From: Bacilli bacterium
GTDB lineage: Bacteria > Bacillota_I > Bacilli_A > ML615J-28 > CAG-698
Direction of reading: 5' to 3'
Length of the DNA: 17,216 nt
NCBI GenBank assembly: GCA_016296945.1
Contig: JAEDHQ010000039.1
Coordinates: forward strand, 1-17,216
The notes beneath the pieces were generated by a model that did no database searches, was not told where the DNA came from, and worked only from the letters and a program-made list of their open reading frames with translations. The stretch's first letter is position 1. The number at the start of each line of letters is the position of its first letter. Shown here one piece after another: positions 6,256 to 12,398 of the stretch. The translations under genes were made by a program, and so were the position numbers.

Positions 6256-8120
6256 TGAGACAAGCACATTTAAAGAATAATCCAGTTAAGAGACAAGAAA
6301 ATAATGATAAAATCGATTTTAAAGTTTGGAAGAAAATCTTTAAACTGATTTTTAAAAGTAAGAAAAATGTTATATTTATCATTATTTCGATGTTGGCTTT
6401 ATCAATATTAGATATTACATTTCCATTATTGAGTTCAAAAGCTCTAGATGTTTTTTTTGGGGATAATCCACAATATGATCTTATGTGGTGGTTTATTTCC
6501 GCATATGTAGTGATTGCTTTTCTATATGCTATTACGATTTATACATTTATTAAAAGGGCTAGTTATATTGAAGCTGAAGTGGCTCATGAAATTAGAGAAG
6601 AAGCATTTGTCCATTTGCAAGATTTGTCGTTATCCTATTATGATAAAAATGCTGCTGGATGGATTATGGCTCGCTTAACGAGTGATTCAAGAAAACTAGC
6701 AGAAATTATCTCATGGGGAATTGTAGATATGATCTGGGGAATTGCTACAATGCTAGGAATTTTAGTAATGCTATTAATCACTTTTCCACTATTAGCTTTA
6801 GTAATAATCCTTTTAACTCCAATTATCTTTGTGATATGTTTGTATTTTAGAAAAAGAATATTAATTGCCTATCGTGATGTGAGACATACAAATTCAAAAA
6901 TAACGGGCTTGTTTAATGAAGGAATTTTGGGAAGCAAAACAACCAAAACATTGGTTTTAGAAGATGTAAAAAATATTGAATTCACTGAGATGTGTGTTAA
7001 TATGAAAAAAGCATCAATGAAAGCAATTCGTAAATCTTCTTTACTAAATCCAATTGTTATCACTTTCTCATATTTCTGTATTGGAATTATTTTAAGTATC
7101 GGGTCTGGATTTGTTTTAGGATCATTTGGAGATAAATTAGTGATGACCTTCTCCACATTATATCTTTTTATTAATTATACTAATCTATATTTTGATCCTT
7201 TGGCTCAAATATCAAGAGTATTAGCAGAGTTACAACAAGGACAAGCTGCTGCAGAACGCATTATATCGTTGATTGAAACAAAGCCTGATATTATTGATCG
7301 ACCTGATGTAATAGAAAAATACGGAACATTGAATAATCCAAAACGAGAAAATTGGGAACCTCTAATCGGGGATGTAGAATTCGAAAATGTAAGTTTCAAG
7401 TATATTGAAAATGAAACTGTTTTAAAGAACTTTAACTTAAAAGTAAAAGCGGGGACAAGCGTTGCATTAGTAGGAGCTACTGGAAGTGGTAAATCTACAA
7501 TCGTAAATTTATTATGTCGTTTCTATGAACCAACAGAAGGTATAATTAAAATTGATGGAAAAGATTATAAAGATCGTTCTATTAATTGGTTACATGAAAA
7601 TTTGGGGTATGTTTTACAAACACCACACTTATTTTCAGGAACAATTAGAGAAAATATCGCTTATAGTAAATTAGATGCAACTGATGAAGAAATAATAAGA
7701 GCAGCCAAAATTGTTAATGCTGATGAATTTATTTCAAAACTAGAAGAAGGTTATAATACAAATGTTGGTGAAGGCGGATCAAAATTATCAGTTGGGGAAA
7801 GACAATTAATTTCTTTTGCTAGAGCAATTTTAAATAATCCAAAAATATTAGTTTTAGATGAAGCAACAGCAAGCATTGATACACAAACTGAGGTGTTAAT
7901 TCAAAAAGGAATTGATGAATTAATGAAAGGACGAACTTCATTTATTGTGGCTCATCGTTTATCAACAATAACAAATTCTGATTTAATTTTAGTCATTAAA
8001 GATGGTAAAGTTATTGAGAAAGGTAACCATTTAGAACTATTAGCACTAAAAGGAGAATATTTCAATCTTTATAGAAACCAATTTGTTAACGAGCAAGTGT
8101 CAAAAAAAATATGTATTTAA
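6255..8120 (+). CDS. ABC exporter half-transporter, BmrD/YheH-like subunit (catalytic Walker B)
   Basis: This is a 621-residue partner half-exporter. Its ATG shares one base with the stop codon of the previous gene, so translation should be coupled. The membrane domain spans about residues 35-325, after a basic N-terminal tail. The ATPase has Walker A GATGSGKST (407-415), Walker B ILVLDE (531-536) with the catalytic Glu536 intact, and H-loop His567. The signature is LSVGE (511-515) instead of LSGGQ. Together with the Asp in the partner, this gives one consensus and one degenerate ATP site, as in BmrCD, YheI/YheH and TM287/288. The export substrate is unknown. Only an A/T-only 7-bp stem with T tract at about 8131-8150 follows, so read-through into tRNA-Arg is possible. 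Confidence 0.94.
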   Translation: MRQAHLKNNPVKRQENNDKIDFKVWKKIFKLIFKSKKNVIFIIISMLALSILDITFPLLSSKALDVFFGDNPQYDLMWWFISAYVVIAFLYAITIYTFIKRASYIEAEVAHEIREEAFVHLQDLSLSYYDKNAAGWIMARLTSDSRKLAEIISWGIVDMIWGIATMLGILVMLLITFPLLALVIILLTPIIFVICLYFRKRILIAYRDVRHTNSKITGLFNEGILGSKTTKTLVLEDVKNIEFTEMCVNMKKASMKAIRKSSLLNPIVITFSYFCIGIILSIGSGFVLGSFGDKLVMTFSTLYLFINYTNLYFDPLAQISRVLAELQQGQAAAERIISLIETKPDIIDRPDVIEKYGTLNNPKRENWEPLIGDVEFENVSFKYIENETVLKNFNLKVKAGTSVALVGATGSGKSTIVNLLCRFYEPTEGIIKIDGKDYKDRSINWLHENLGYVLQTPHLFSGTIRENIAYSKLDATDEEIIRAAKIVNADEFISKLEEGYNTNVGEGGSKLSVGERQLISFARAILNNPKILVLDEATASIDTQTEVLIQKGIDELMKGRTSFIVAHRLSTITNSDLILVIKDGKVIEKGNHLELLALKGEYFNLYRNQFVNEQVSKKICI

Positions 8121-8140
8121 AAATTATATTAAAAAATAAC

Positions 8141-8169
8141 TTGATTTTTTCATTCAAAAGGTGTATAAT
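8141..8169 (+). promoter_or_regulatory. tRNA-Arg promoter
   Basis: TTGATT at 8141-8146 and TATAAT at 8164-8169 are 17 bp apart. Predicted transcription starts near 8176, 15 nt before the mature tRNA. The -10 box lies between the arms of a 13-bp inverted repeat. Confidence 0.8.
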
Positions 8170-8189
8170 ATCAATGCTTTTGAATGAAA
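8148..8189. repeat. Perfect 13-bp inverted repeat around the tRNA-Arg -10 box
   Basis: TTTCATTCAAAAG (8148-8160) and CTTTTGAATGAAA (8177-8189) are exact reverse complements separated by 16 nt. The gap holds the -10 box and the right arm begins at the predicted transcription start. Neither side is followed by a T tract, so it is not a standard terminator. Arm spacing of 29 bp centre to centre is close to three helical turns, compatible with a dimeric DNA-binding protein. No regulator is identified. Confidence 0.7.
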
Positions 8190-8190
8190 T

Positions 8191-8267
8191 GTCCTAATAG
8201 CTCAATCGGATAGAGCAACGGCCTTCTAAGCCGTAGGTTGGGGGTTCGAGTCCCTTTTAGGACGCCA
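8191..8267 (+). tRNA. tRNA-Arg (anticodon TCT)
   Basis: This is a 77-nt cloverleaf with encoded CCA. The acceptor stem GTCCTAA/TTAGGAC is fully paired, the D stem is GCTC/GAGC and the anticodon stem is ACGGC/GCCGT. The loop CTTCTAA gives anticodon TCT, reading AGA. The T arm has the TTCGAGT loop. Discriminator G8264 is followed by CCA. Confidence 0.96.
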
Positions 8268-8279
8268 TATGAAAACAAC

Positions 8280-8312
8280 AACTTTGATACGACAAATATC
8301 AAAGTTTTTTCT
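8280..8312 (+). terminator. tRNA-Arg terminator
   Basis: AACTTTGATA (8280-8289) pairs with TATCAAAGTT (8297-8306) around a 7-nt loop, followed by a T-rich tail. It lies 13 nt after the CCA end. Confidence 0.8.
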
Positions 8313-8496
8313 TTTTAGACATAAAAACGGCATTATTGTGCTAATTTTTGAGTTGTTTTCCTATTTTAACCATTATTGGTAAATTTAAAAGTGTATCAAA
8401 GTTGTTATTATGACTTGGGTCTTGACAATAAAATAAAATAAATGGTGGGATTCGCAATGTGTTAGATTTTAATATTGAAATTGAAAAAATGTATTA

Positions 8497-8532
8497 ATTG
8501 GTGACAAAATTGGTGACAAAATTGGTGACAAA
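8497..8532 (+). repeat. Three perfect tandem 12-bp repeats (operator candidate)
   Basis: The unit ATTGGTGACAAA occurs head to tail at 8497-8508, 8509-8520 and 8521-8532 with no mismatch. The GTGACA of the third copy (8525-8530) is also the best -35 box, 17 bp from TATAAT. Direct repeats at 12-bp phasing over a -35 box look like a regulator-binding array. Confidence 0.85.
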
Positions 8533-8553
8533 GATTAAGTTTTTTGATATAAT
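8525..8553 (+). promoter_or_regulatory. Promoter of the AlbA_2 regulator gene
   Basis: GTGACA at 8525-8530 (5 of 6 matches to TTGACA) lies 17 bp before a perfect TATAAT at 8548-8553. The -35 is part of the third 12-bp repeat, so anything bound to the repeats should block polymerase. AAGAGGTG precedes the ATG at 8578. Confidence 0.75.
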
Positions 8554-8577
8554 AACAATGTAGAAAGAGGTGCTGTT

Positions 8578-9906
8578 ATGTTAAAAAGAGAAAATGAAAA
8601 TGTAGAATTTAAAAAGAGTTCCGGAGAAGCAAATGATGCTATGAAATCTGTTTGTGGTATGCTAAACAAGTTTGGAGAAGGAACGATCTTTTTCGGTGTT
8701 AAGAATGATGGCACGGTTATAAAAAACGAAATCACAGATTCTTCTTTAAGAGATATCTCAAGAGCGGTCTACGAATCAATAGAACCAAAAATAAGCCCCT
8801 TTATCGACACTATTGTTATAGACAACATTGAAATTATTAGATTATCATTTCAGGGTAATAACCAACCATATTCATCAAAAGGCGTTTATTATAAAAGAGT
8901 GGCTGATGAAAATAGGCCAATGTCTCAACTCGAATTATTAGCAATGTTTCAAAATAAGCATTACGAAGATACTTGGGAAAAACAAATTACAAAATATACA
9001 GAGGAAGATATTGACGATGAATCTTTAATGTCCTTTTACGATTCTTCAACCAAAGCAAATAGATTAGAAATGAAAAAGTATAATAAAAGCGATCTATTAA
9101 CCATGCTCGGACTTTTAAATTTAGGACATATAAATAATGCTGGATATTTCCTTTTTGGTAAAAAAGTAGATGCAGAATTAAAAATGGCTGTATATGCAAC
9201 AAAAGCTAAAATAAATATTATTGATATGATAGACATCAGAGGCAATATTTATAATTTAGTAAATGAAGCTATTACATATATTAAGAAGCATATTAACTGG
9301 AAAATAGAAGTGGGTTCGAGAAAAAGAGAAGAAATTCCAGAAATTCCAGAAAAAGCAATTAGAGAAATAGTTGTAAATAGCTTTGCTCATGCTAAATATA
9401 ACGACAACTCAATTCATGAGATTAATATATTCCCTGATGAAATTGAAATATACAATCAAGGAACATTCCCTGAGCAATATAATCCTAATGATTTTATAGA
9501 TAATAGAATTCAATCTATAAGAAGAAATCCGTTGATTCTAGATGTTTTATTCAGAAGTAAAGATGTAGAAAAATCTGGAACTGGTTTTGCTAGGATGAGT
9601 GAACTTTGTGAGCTAAATAATGTTAAATGGAGATATGAAAAATTAAATAACGGTTTTAAATTTATATTTATAAGAAACAATGTCACTAATACTGTCACTA
9701 ATAATGTCACCAATACAGAATTAACCGATATTCAACTTCGAATTTTAGAAATAATTACAGTTAACTGCAATATAAAAGTGGATGAAATAGCTTCAGTACT
9801 TGATATATCCGCAAGAACAATTCAAAGAGGAATAAAACTTTTGACAGAAAAGGGATACATTAAAAGAATTGGTACAAAATCTGGTCACTGGGAGGTTCTT
9901 AAATAA
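8578..9906 (+). CDS. AlbA_2 (Schlafen-like) / GHKL-like / winged-HTH regulator
   Basis: This 442-residue protein belongs to the group often annotated as RecG-like or ATP-binding transcriptional regulators (COG2865). Residues 8-122 form the Schlafen AlbA_2 domain: VEFKKSSGE near the start, then GEGTIFFGVKNDG at 33-45. Residues 255-345 look like a degenerate GHKL ATPase-type module, with REIVVNSFAHA (262-272), NQGTFP (293-298) and SGTGFARM (333-340). A linker repeats VTN three times (369-379) and leads to a winged helix-turn-helix (385-435, ISARTIQRGIK). Function is inferred as DNA-binding regulation, probably of its own promoter, where three 12-bp repeats cover the -35. The codons of the VTN linker contain three reverse-complement relatives of those repeats. 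It overlaps the following membrane protein gene by 1 nt. It sits just after a tRNA gene, and I infer horizontal acquisition. No phage or conjugation gene is visible nearby. Confidence 0.9.
   Translation: MLKRENENVEFKKSSGEANDAMKSVCGMLNKFGEGTIFFGVKNDGTVIKNEITDSSLRDISRAVYESIEPKISPFIDTIVIDNIEIIRLSFQGNNQPYSSKGVYYKRVADENRPMSQLELLAMFQNKHYEDTWEKQITKYTEEDIDDESLMSFYDSSTKANRLEMKKYNKSDLLTMLGLLNLGHINNAGYFLFGKKVDAELKMAVYATKAKINIIDMIDIRGNIYNLVNEAITYIKKHINWKIEVGSRKREEIPEIPEKAIREIVVNSFAHAKYNDNSIHEINIFPDEIEIYNQGTFPEQYNPNDFIDNRIQSIRRNPLILDVLFRSKDVEKSGTGFARMSELCELNNVKWRYEKLNNGFKFIFIRNNVTNTVTNNVTNTELTDIQLRILEIITVNCNIKVDEIASVLDISARTIQRGIKLLTEKGYIKRIGTKSGHWEVLK
9679..9714 (-). repeat. Three 12-bp repeats inside the regulator gene, inverted relative to the promoter array
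   Basis: Read on the minus strand, 9714-9703 is ATTGGTGACATT, 9702-9691 is ATTAGTGACAGT and 9690-9679 is ATTAGTGACATT. They match the promoter unit ATTGGTGACAAA at 10, 9 and 9 of 12 positions and share its 12-bp period. They encode the VTN linker of the protein. Confidence 0.75.
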
Positions 9907-10334
9907 TGCAAAATTTCGGACTATCAATGCTATGGTTTTGGATTGCCTATATCATTGTCACATTAATTGGAATACTTCATACAATATTCAATATTTACGT
10001 TCTCCATATGAAGCCAATGGATAAAGAGTCAATGGGAGAAGGCTATGAGAAAACCAAACCATGGCATCCATTGTACAATATTGTTATTTTCACAGTGTTT
10101 GGATTCATCTACATGAATGGACTATCTAATCCAGCAATAGCTGAAGCATTCATTACTGGAGCAATTTGGGTTTCGATTTGTATTGTATTCGATGTTTTTG
10201 GCTGGGTTATTATCAAGCATCCGTGGAGCCTGACATTCAAGCAATTCTACGTTGAATATCAACCATGGATTACTCTAATCTATATTGCAATATTTATAGG
10301 ACCAATACTGGGCTTTTTATTAACACTAATTTAA
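9906..10334 (+). CDS. Unrecognised four-helix membrane protein
   Basis: This is a 142-residue integral membrane protein of a family I do not recognise. Four hydrophobic segments are visible at about residues 8-34, 55-72, 80-104 and 118-141. The loop between the first two (35-54) is polar and ends KPWHP. The loop between the third and fourth has KHPWSLTFKQFYVEYQPW (104-121), rich in aromatics, which may face a ligand or partner. The ATG shares its A with the TAA of the AlbA_2 regulator, and GGGAGG lies 10 nt before it, so the two genes should be co-translated. Codon choice (CCA, CTC, CTG, TAC) looks less AT-biased than in flanking genes, which suggests transfer. The pairing suggests that the regulator controls, or responds to, this protein. 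No function can be named. Confidence 0.82.
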   Translation: MQNFGLSMLWFWIAYIIVTLIGILHTIFNIYVLHMKPMDKESMGEGYEKTKPWHPLYNIVIFTVFGFIYMNGLSNPAIAEAFITGAIWVSICIVFDVFGWVIIKHPWSLTFKQFYVEYQPWITLIYIAIFIGPILGFLLTLI

Positions 10335-10429
10335 TCTTATCTTCCACCAGTGTATCAAACTTGTAGTTACACCTATGGCATTTTAGCCTATTTGTATCAT
10401 TATTGTTGTTTATACACATTAAAAAAAGT

Positions 10430-10468
10430 GCTTTGTTACAGTAGAGATGCTGTATCAAAGCTTTTTTT
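10430..10468 (+). terminator. Terminator of the regulator/membrane protein pair
   Basis: GCTTTGTTACAG (10430-10441) pairs with CTGTATCAAAGC (10450-10461), 11 of 12 bp, around an 8-nt loop, then a run of seven T. It lies about 95 nt after the membrane protein stop. Confidence 0.82.
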
Positions 10469-10481
10469 ATGTCTTGATTTA

Positions 10482-10495
10482 GGGGTTGAAGTCCC
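10482..10495 (+). other. T-arm-like sequence, possible right attachment site
   Basis: GGGGTTGAAGTCCC matches the tRNA-Arg T-arm (8241-8254, GGGGTTCGAGTCCC) at 12 of 14 positions. Site-specific elements that enter tRNA genes leave such a copy at the far end. No integrase gene is present in the interval, and short T-arm matches can be chance, so this is tentative. Confidence 0.35.
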
Positions 10496-10857
10496 AAATT
10501 TTTTTATATAGAACAATATATCGGGTGCTGTTCATCGTATACTAAAATTGAGTATTTATTTACATTTATAGATGCTACTATAATATTATCAGTTTTTATA
10601 TCTTAAATACCTAAATCATAAGACTTTAATATTTACAAATTTGAGAATGAATCATAAGATATTAAAAATCATATTTTATCTCCTATTAATGTATCAATAT
10701 TGTGATTAATCCTATGATATTTTATAATATTTGTTTTAATATTAATAATAATACGAAGTTAAAAAAAGCATAATTCATTTAATGAGGTATTTTTTCTTTC
10801 ACTTTATTTTAGAAATGATAATTTATTAATATAGTGTAAAAAGTTTATTAGCATATC

Positions 10858-10886
10858 TTGAAATATTAACTATCAAGTGGTAAAAT
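10858..10886 (+). promoter_or_regulatory. Promoter of the MATE transporter gene
   Basis: TTGAAA at 10858-10863 and TAAAAT at 10881-10886 are 17 bp apart. TG at 10878-10879 gives an extended -10. Transcription should start near 10893, so the in-frame GTG at 10877 cannot be the start. Confidence 0.72.
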
Positions 10887-10921
10887 ACAGCAGAATAAAC
10901 TTCAAATTAGAGGGGATAAAA

Positions 10922-12310
10922 ATGGACAATGTTCGAAAAAATGATGAATTAGAAAGCAAACCGATAGGTAAGTTATTTGTAAAACTATCAATTCCAGCTG
11001 TATTAGCACAAATTGTAAACTTACTTTATAATATTATCGATAGAATGTTTATTGGTCATATTCCTGAAGTGGGAAGTGCTGCGTTAACTGGAGTAGGTGT
11101 AACATTTCCAATTATTATGATTATTAGTGCATTTTCATGTTTATGTGGAATGGGTGGTGCTCCTAAAGCGTCAATTGCTATGGGAGAAAAGAATTTAGAT
11201 AAAGCAAATAAAATACTAGGAAATTGCGTTTCTTTAACAATTATCCTTTCTATTATATTAACAATAGTGATAGAAATATTTAATCGTGAATTATTAATGT
11301 TGTTTGGTGCCAGCGATAATACAATTGATTATGCTGTTAATTACATTAAGATTTATTCAATTGGTACAATTTTTGTGATGATTTCGTTGGGATTAAATAT
11401 GTTTATCACAACTCAAGGATTTTCTAAAATAAGCATGATTAATGTCATCGTTGGTGCTCTTTTAAACATTATTCTTGATCCAATTTTTATTTATTTTTTT
11501 AATATGGGTGTTCAAGGAGCTGCTTTAGCTACAATTATTTCACAAGCTGTTTCTTCAATCTTAGTCCTTAGATTTTTATTATCAAAGACATCAATTTTAA
11601 AGATTTCTATAAATAATTTGAAGATAGATATTAAAATTATTTTTTCTTGTGTTGCGCTAGGAATAGCACCATTTATTATGCAAGCAACTGAAAGCATCTT
11701 ATCAATTTGCTTTAATACATCACTCTCAAAGTATGAAGGAGATATTGCAGTGGGCACAATGACAATATTATCATCATTAATGCAATTTGCAATGTTACCT
11801 TTACAAGGATTTACGCAAGGTGCCCAACCGATTATAAGTTATAATTATGGTGCTAAAAAATATGATCGTTGTAATAAAGCATTTAAGGTTTTATTGATTA
11901 CTTGTTTGTCTTATTCAATGTTTTATTATTTATTGATAATGATATTTCCACAAATATTTGTTAAGATCTTTACAAATGAAGAAACATTAATAAATTATGC
12001 TGTTTGGGCATTAAGAATATATATGGCCGTTATTGGAATTTTTGGAATTCAAATTGCTTGTCAACAGACATTTATTGCTTTAGGTAATGCGAAAATGTCT
12101 TTGTTTTTAGCAATACTGAGAAAAATCATTTTATTAATTCCATTAATTTATATTGTTCCATTATTTACTCCAAATAATAAATGTTTAGGAGTTTTCTTAG
12201 CAGAGCCAATTGCTGACACATTAGCAGTACTTACTACAGCAATGTGTTTTGTTATTGTCTTTAGAAAGACTTTAAAAACAAATGAGAGTGCAAAACTTTT
12301 TAATAAATAA
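10922..12310 (+). CDS. MATE family efflux transporter
   Basis: This 462-residue, roughly twelve-helix protein belongs to the multidrug and toxic compound extrusion family, which exports cationic drugs or metabolites in exchange for Na+ or H+. The opening KPIGKLFVKLSIPAVLAQI, followed by YNIIDRMFIGHIP, is the family N-terminal hallmark. ALTGVGVTFP follows and GMGGAPKASIAMG matches the conserved loop. The second half repeats the fold, with LQGFTQGAQPIISYNYGA and TFIALGNAKMS. The start was placed at the ATG at 10922 because AGAGGGG precedes it by about 6 nt and the promoter excludes the upstream frame. Length is normal (about 450). It is most like the MepA/DinF-type bacterial branch. Its substrate is unknown. 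I see no clear terminator after it, so some read-through toward the EAL gene is possible. Confidence 0.94.
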   Translation: MDNVRKNDELESKPIGKLFVKLSIPAVLAQIVNLLYNIIDRMFIGHIPEVGSAALTGVGVTFPIIMIISAFSCLCGMGGAPKASIAMGEKNLDKANKILGNCVSLTIILSIILTIVIEIFNRELLMLFGASDNTIDYAVNYIKIYSIGTIFVMISLGLNMFITTQGFSKISMINVIVGALLNIILDPIFIYFFNMGVQGAALATIISQAVSSILVLRFLLSKTSILKISINNLKIDIKIIFSCVALGIAPFIMQATESILSICFNTSLSKYEGDIAVGTMTILSSLMQFAMLPLQGFTQGAQPIISYNYGAKKYDRCNKAFKVLLITCLSYSMFYYLLIMIFPQIFVKIFTNEETLINYAVWALRIYMAVIGIFGIQIACQQTFIALGNAKMSLFLAILRKIILLIPLIYIVPLFTPNNKCLGVFLAEPIADTLAVLTTAMCFVIVFRKTLKTNESAKLFNK

Positions 12311-12334
12311 ATTTTTAATTTTATAACGATTCTA

Positions 12335-12363
12335 TTTACAATAATGTGAAAAAAATGTATAAT
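12335..12363 (+). promoter_or_regulatory. Promoter of the PAS/GGDEF/EAL gene
   Basis: TTTACA at 12335-12340 and TATAAT at 12358-12363 are 17 bp apart. TAGGAG precedes the ATG at 12399. Confidence 0.75.
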
Positions 12364-12398
12364 TTAGAAAGAAAAAAAGATTTTTTAGGAGCTAAAAC

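Larger units (their letters stand above)
8268..8577. other. Intergenic region between tRNA-Arg and the AlbA_2 regulator
   Basis: This 310-bp stretch holds the tRNA terminator (8280-8312), a 14-nt sequence (8392-8405) exactly complementary to the terminator's 5' arm region (8277-8290), three tandem 12-bp repeats (8497-8532) and the regulator promoter. I see no credible gene in it. A short in-frame stretch before 8497 could be a gene remnant but is too short to assign. Confidence 0.6.
10335..10921. other. Intergenic region between the cassette and the MATE gene
   Basis: This 587-bp AT-rich stretch contains the cassette terminator (10430-10468), a T-arm-like sequence (10482-10495), three copies of an ATCATARGA-type motif (10615, 10651 and, inverted, 10718) and the MATE promoter (10858-10886). 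I found no convincing coding region in it. AGTGTATCAAA at 10349-10359 repeats a sequence found at 8390-8400. Confidence 0.55.

Noticed and set aside
8131..8150. A/T-only hairpin after the ABC operon as a strong terminator
   Set aside because: The stem is 7 bp of A-T only and overlaps the tRNA promoter. It is too weak to call as a feature.
8445..8496. Short in-frame stretch GGIRNVLDFNIEIEKMY before the 12-bp repeats, resembling a protein C-terminus
   Set aside because: An in-frame stop lies a few codons upstream and no family is recognisable. Too short to call a pseudogene.
8497..8532. The 12-bp tandem repeats as a CRISPR array or plasmid iterons
   Set aside because: The repeats are contiguous with no spacers, there are no cas genes, and no replication initiator is present. 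The overlap with a -35 box favours a regulatory array.
10559..10584. TTTACA and TATAAT in the gap before the MATE gene as a promoter
   Set aside because: The spacing is 14 bp and no gene follows within reach.
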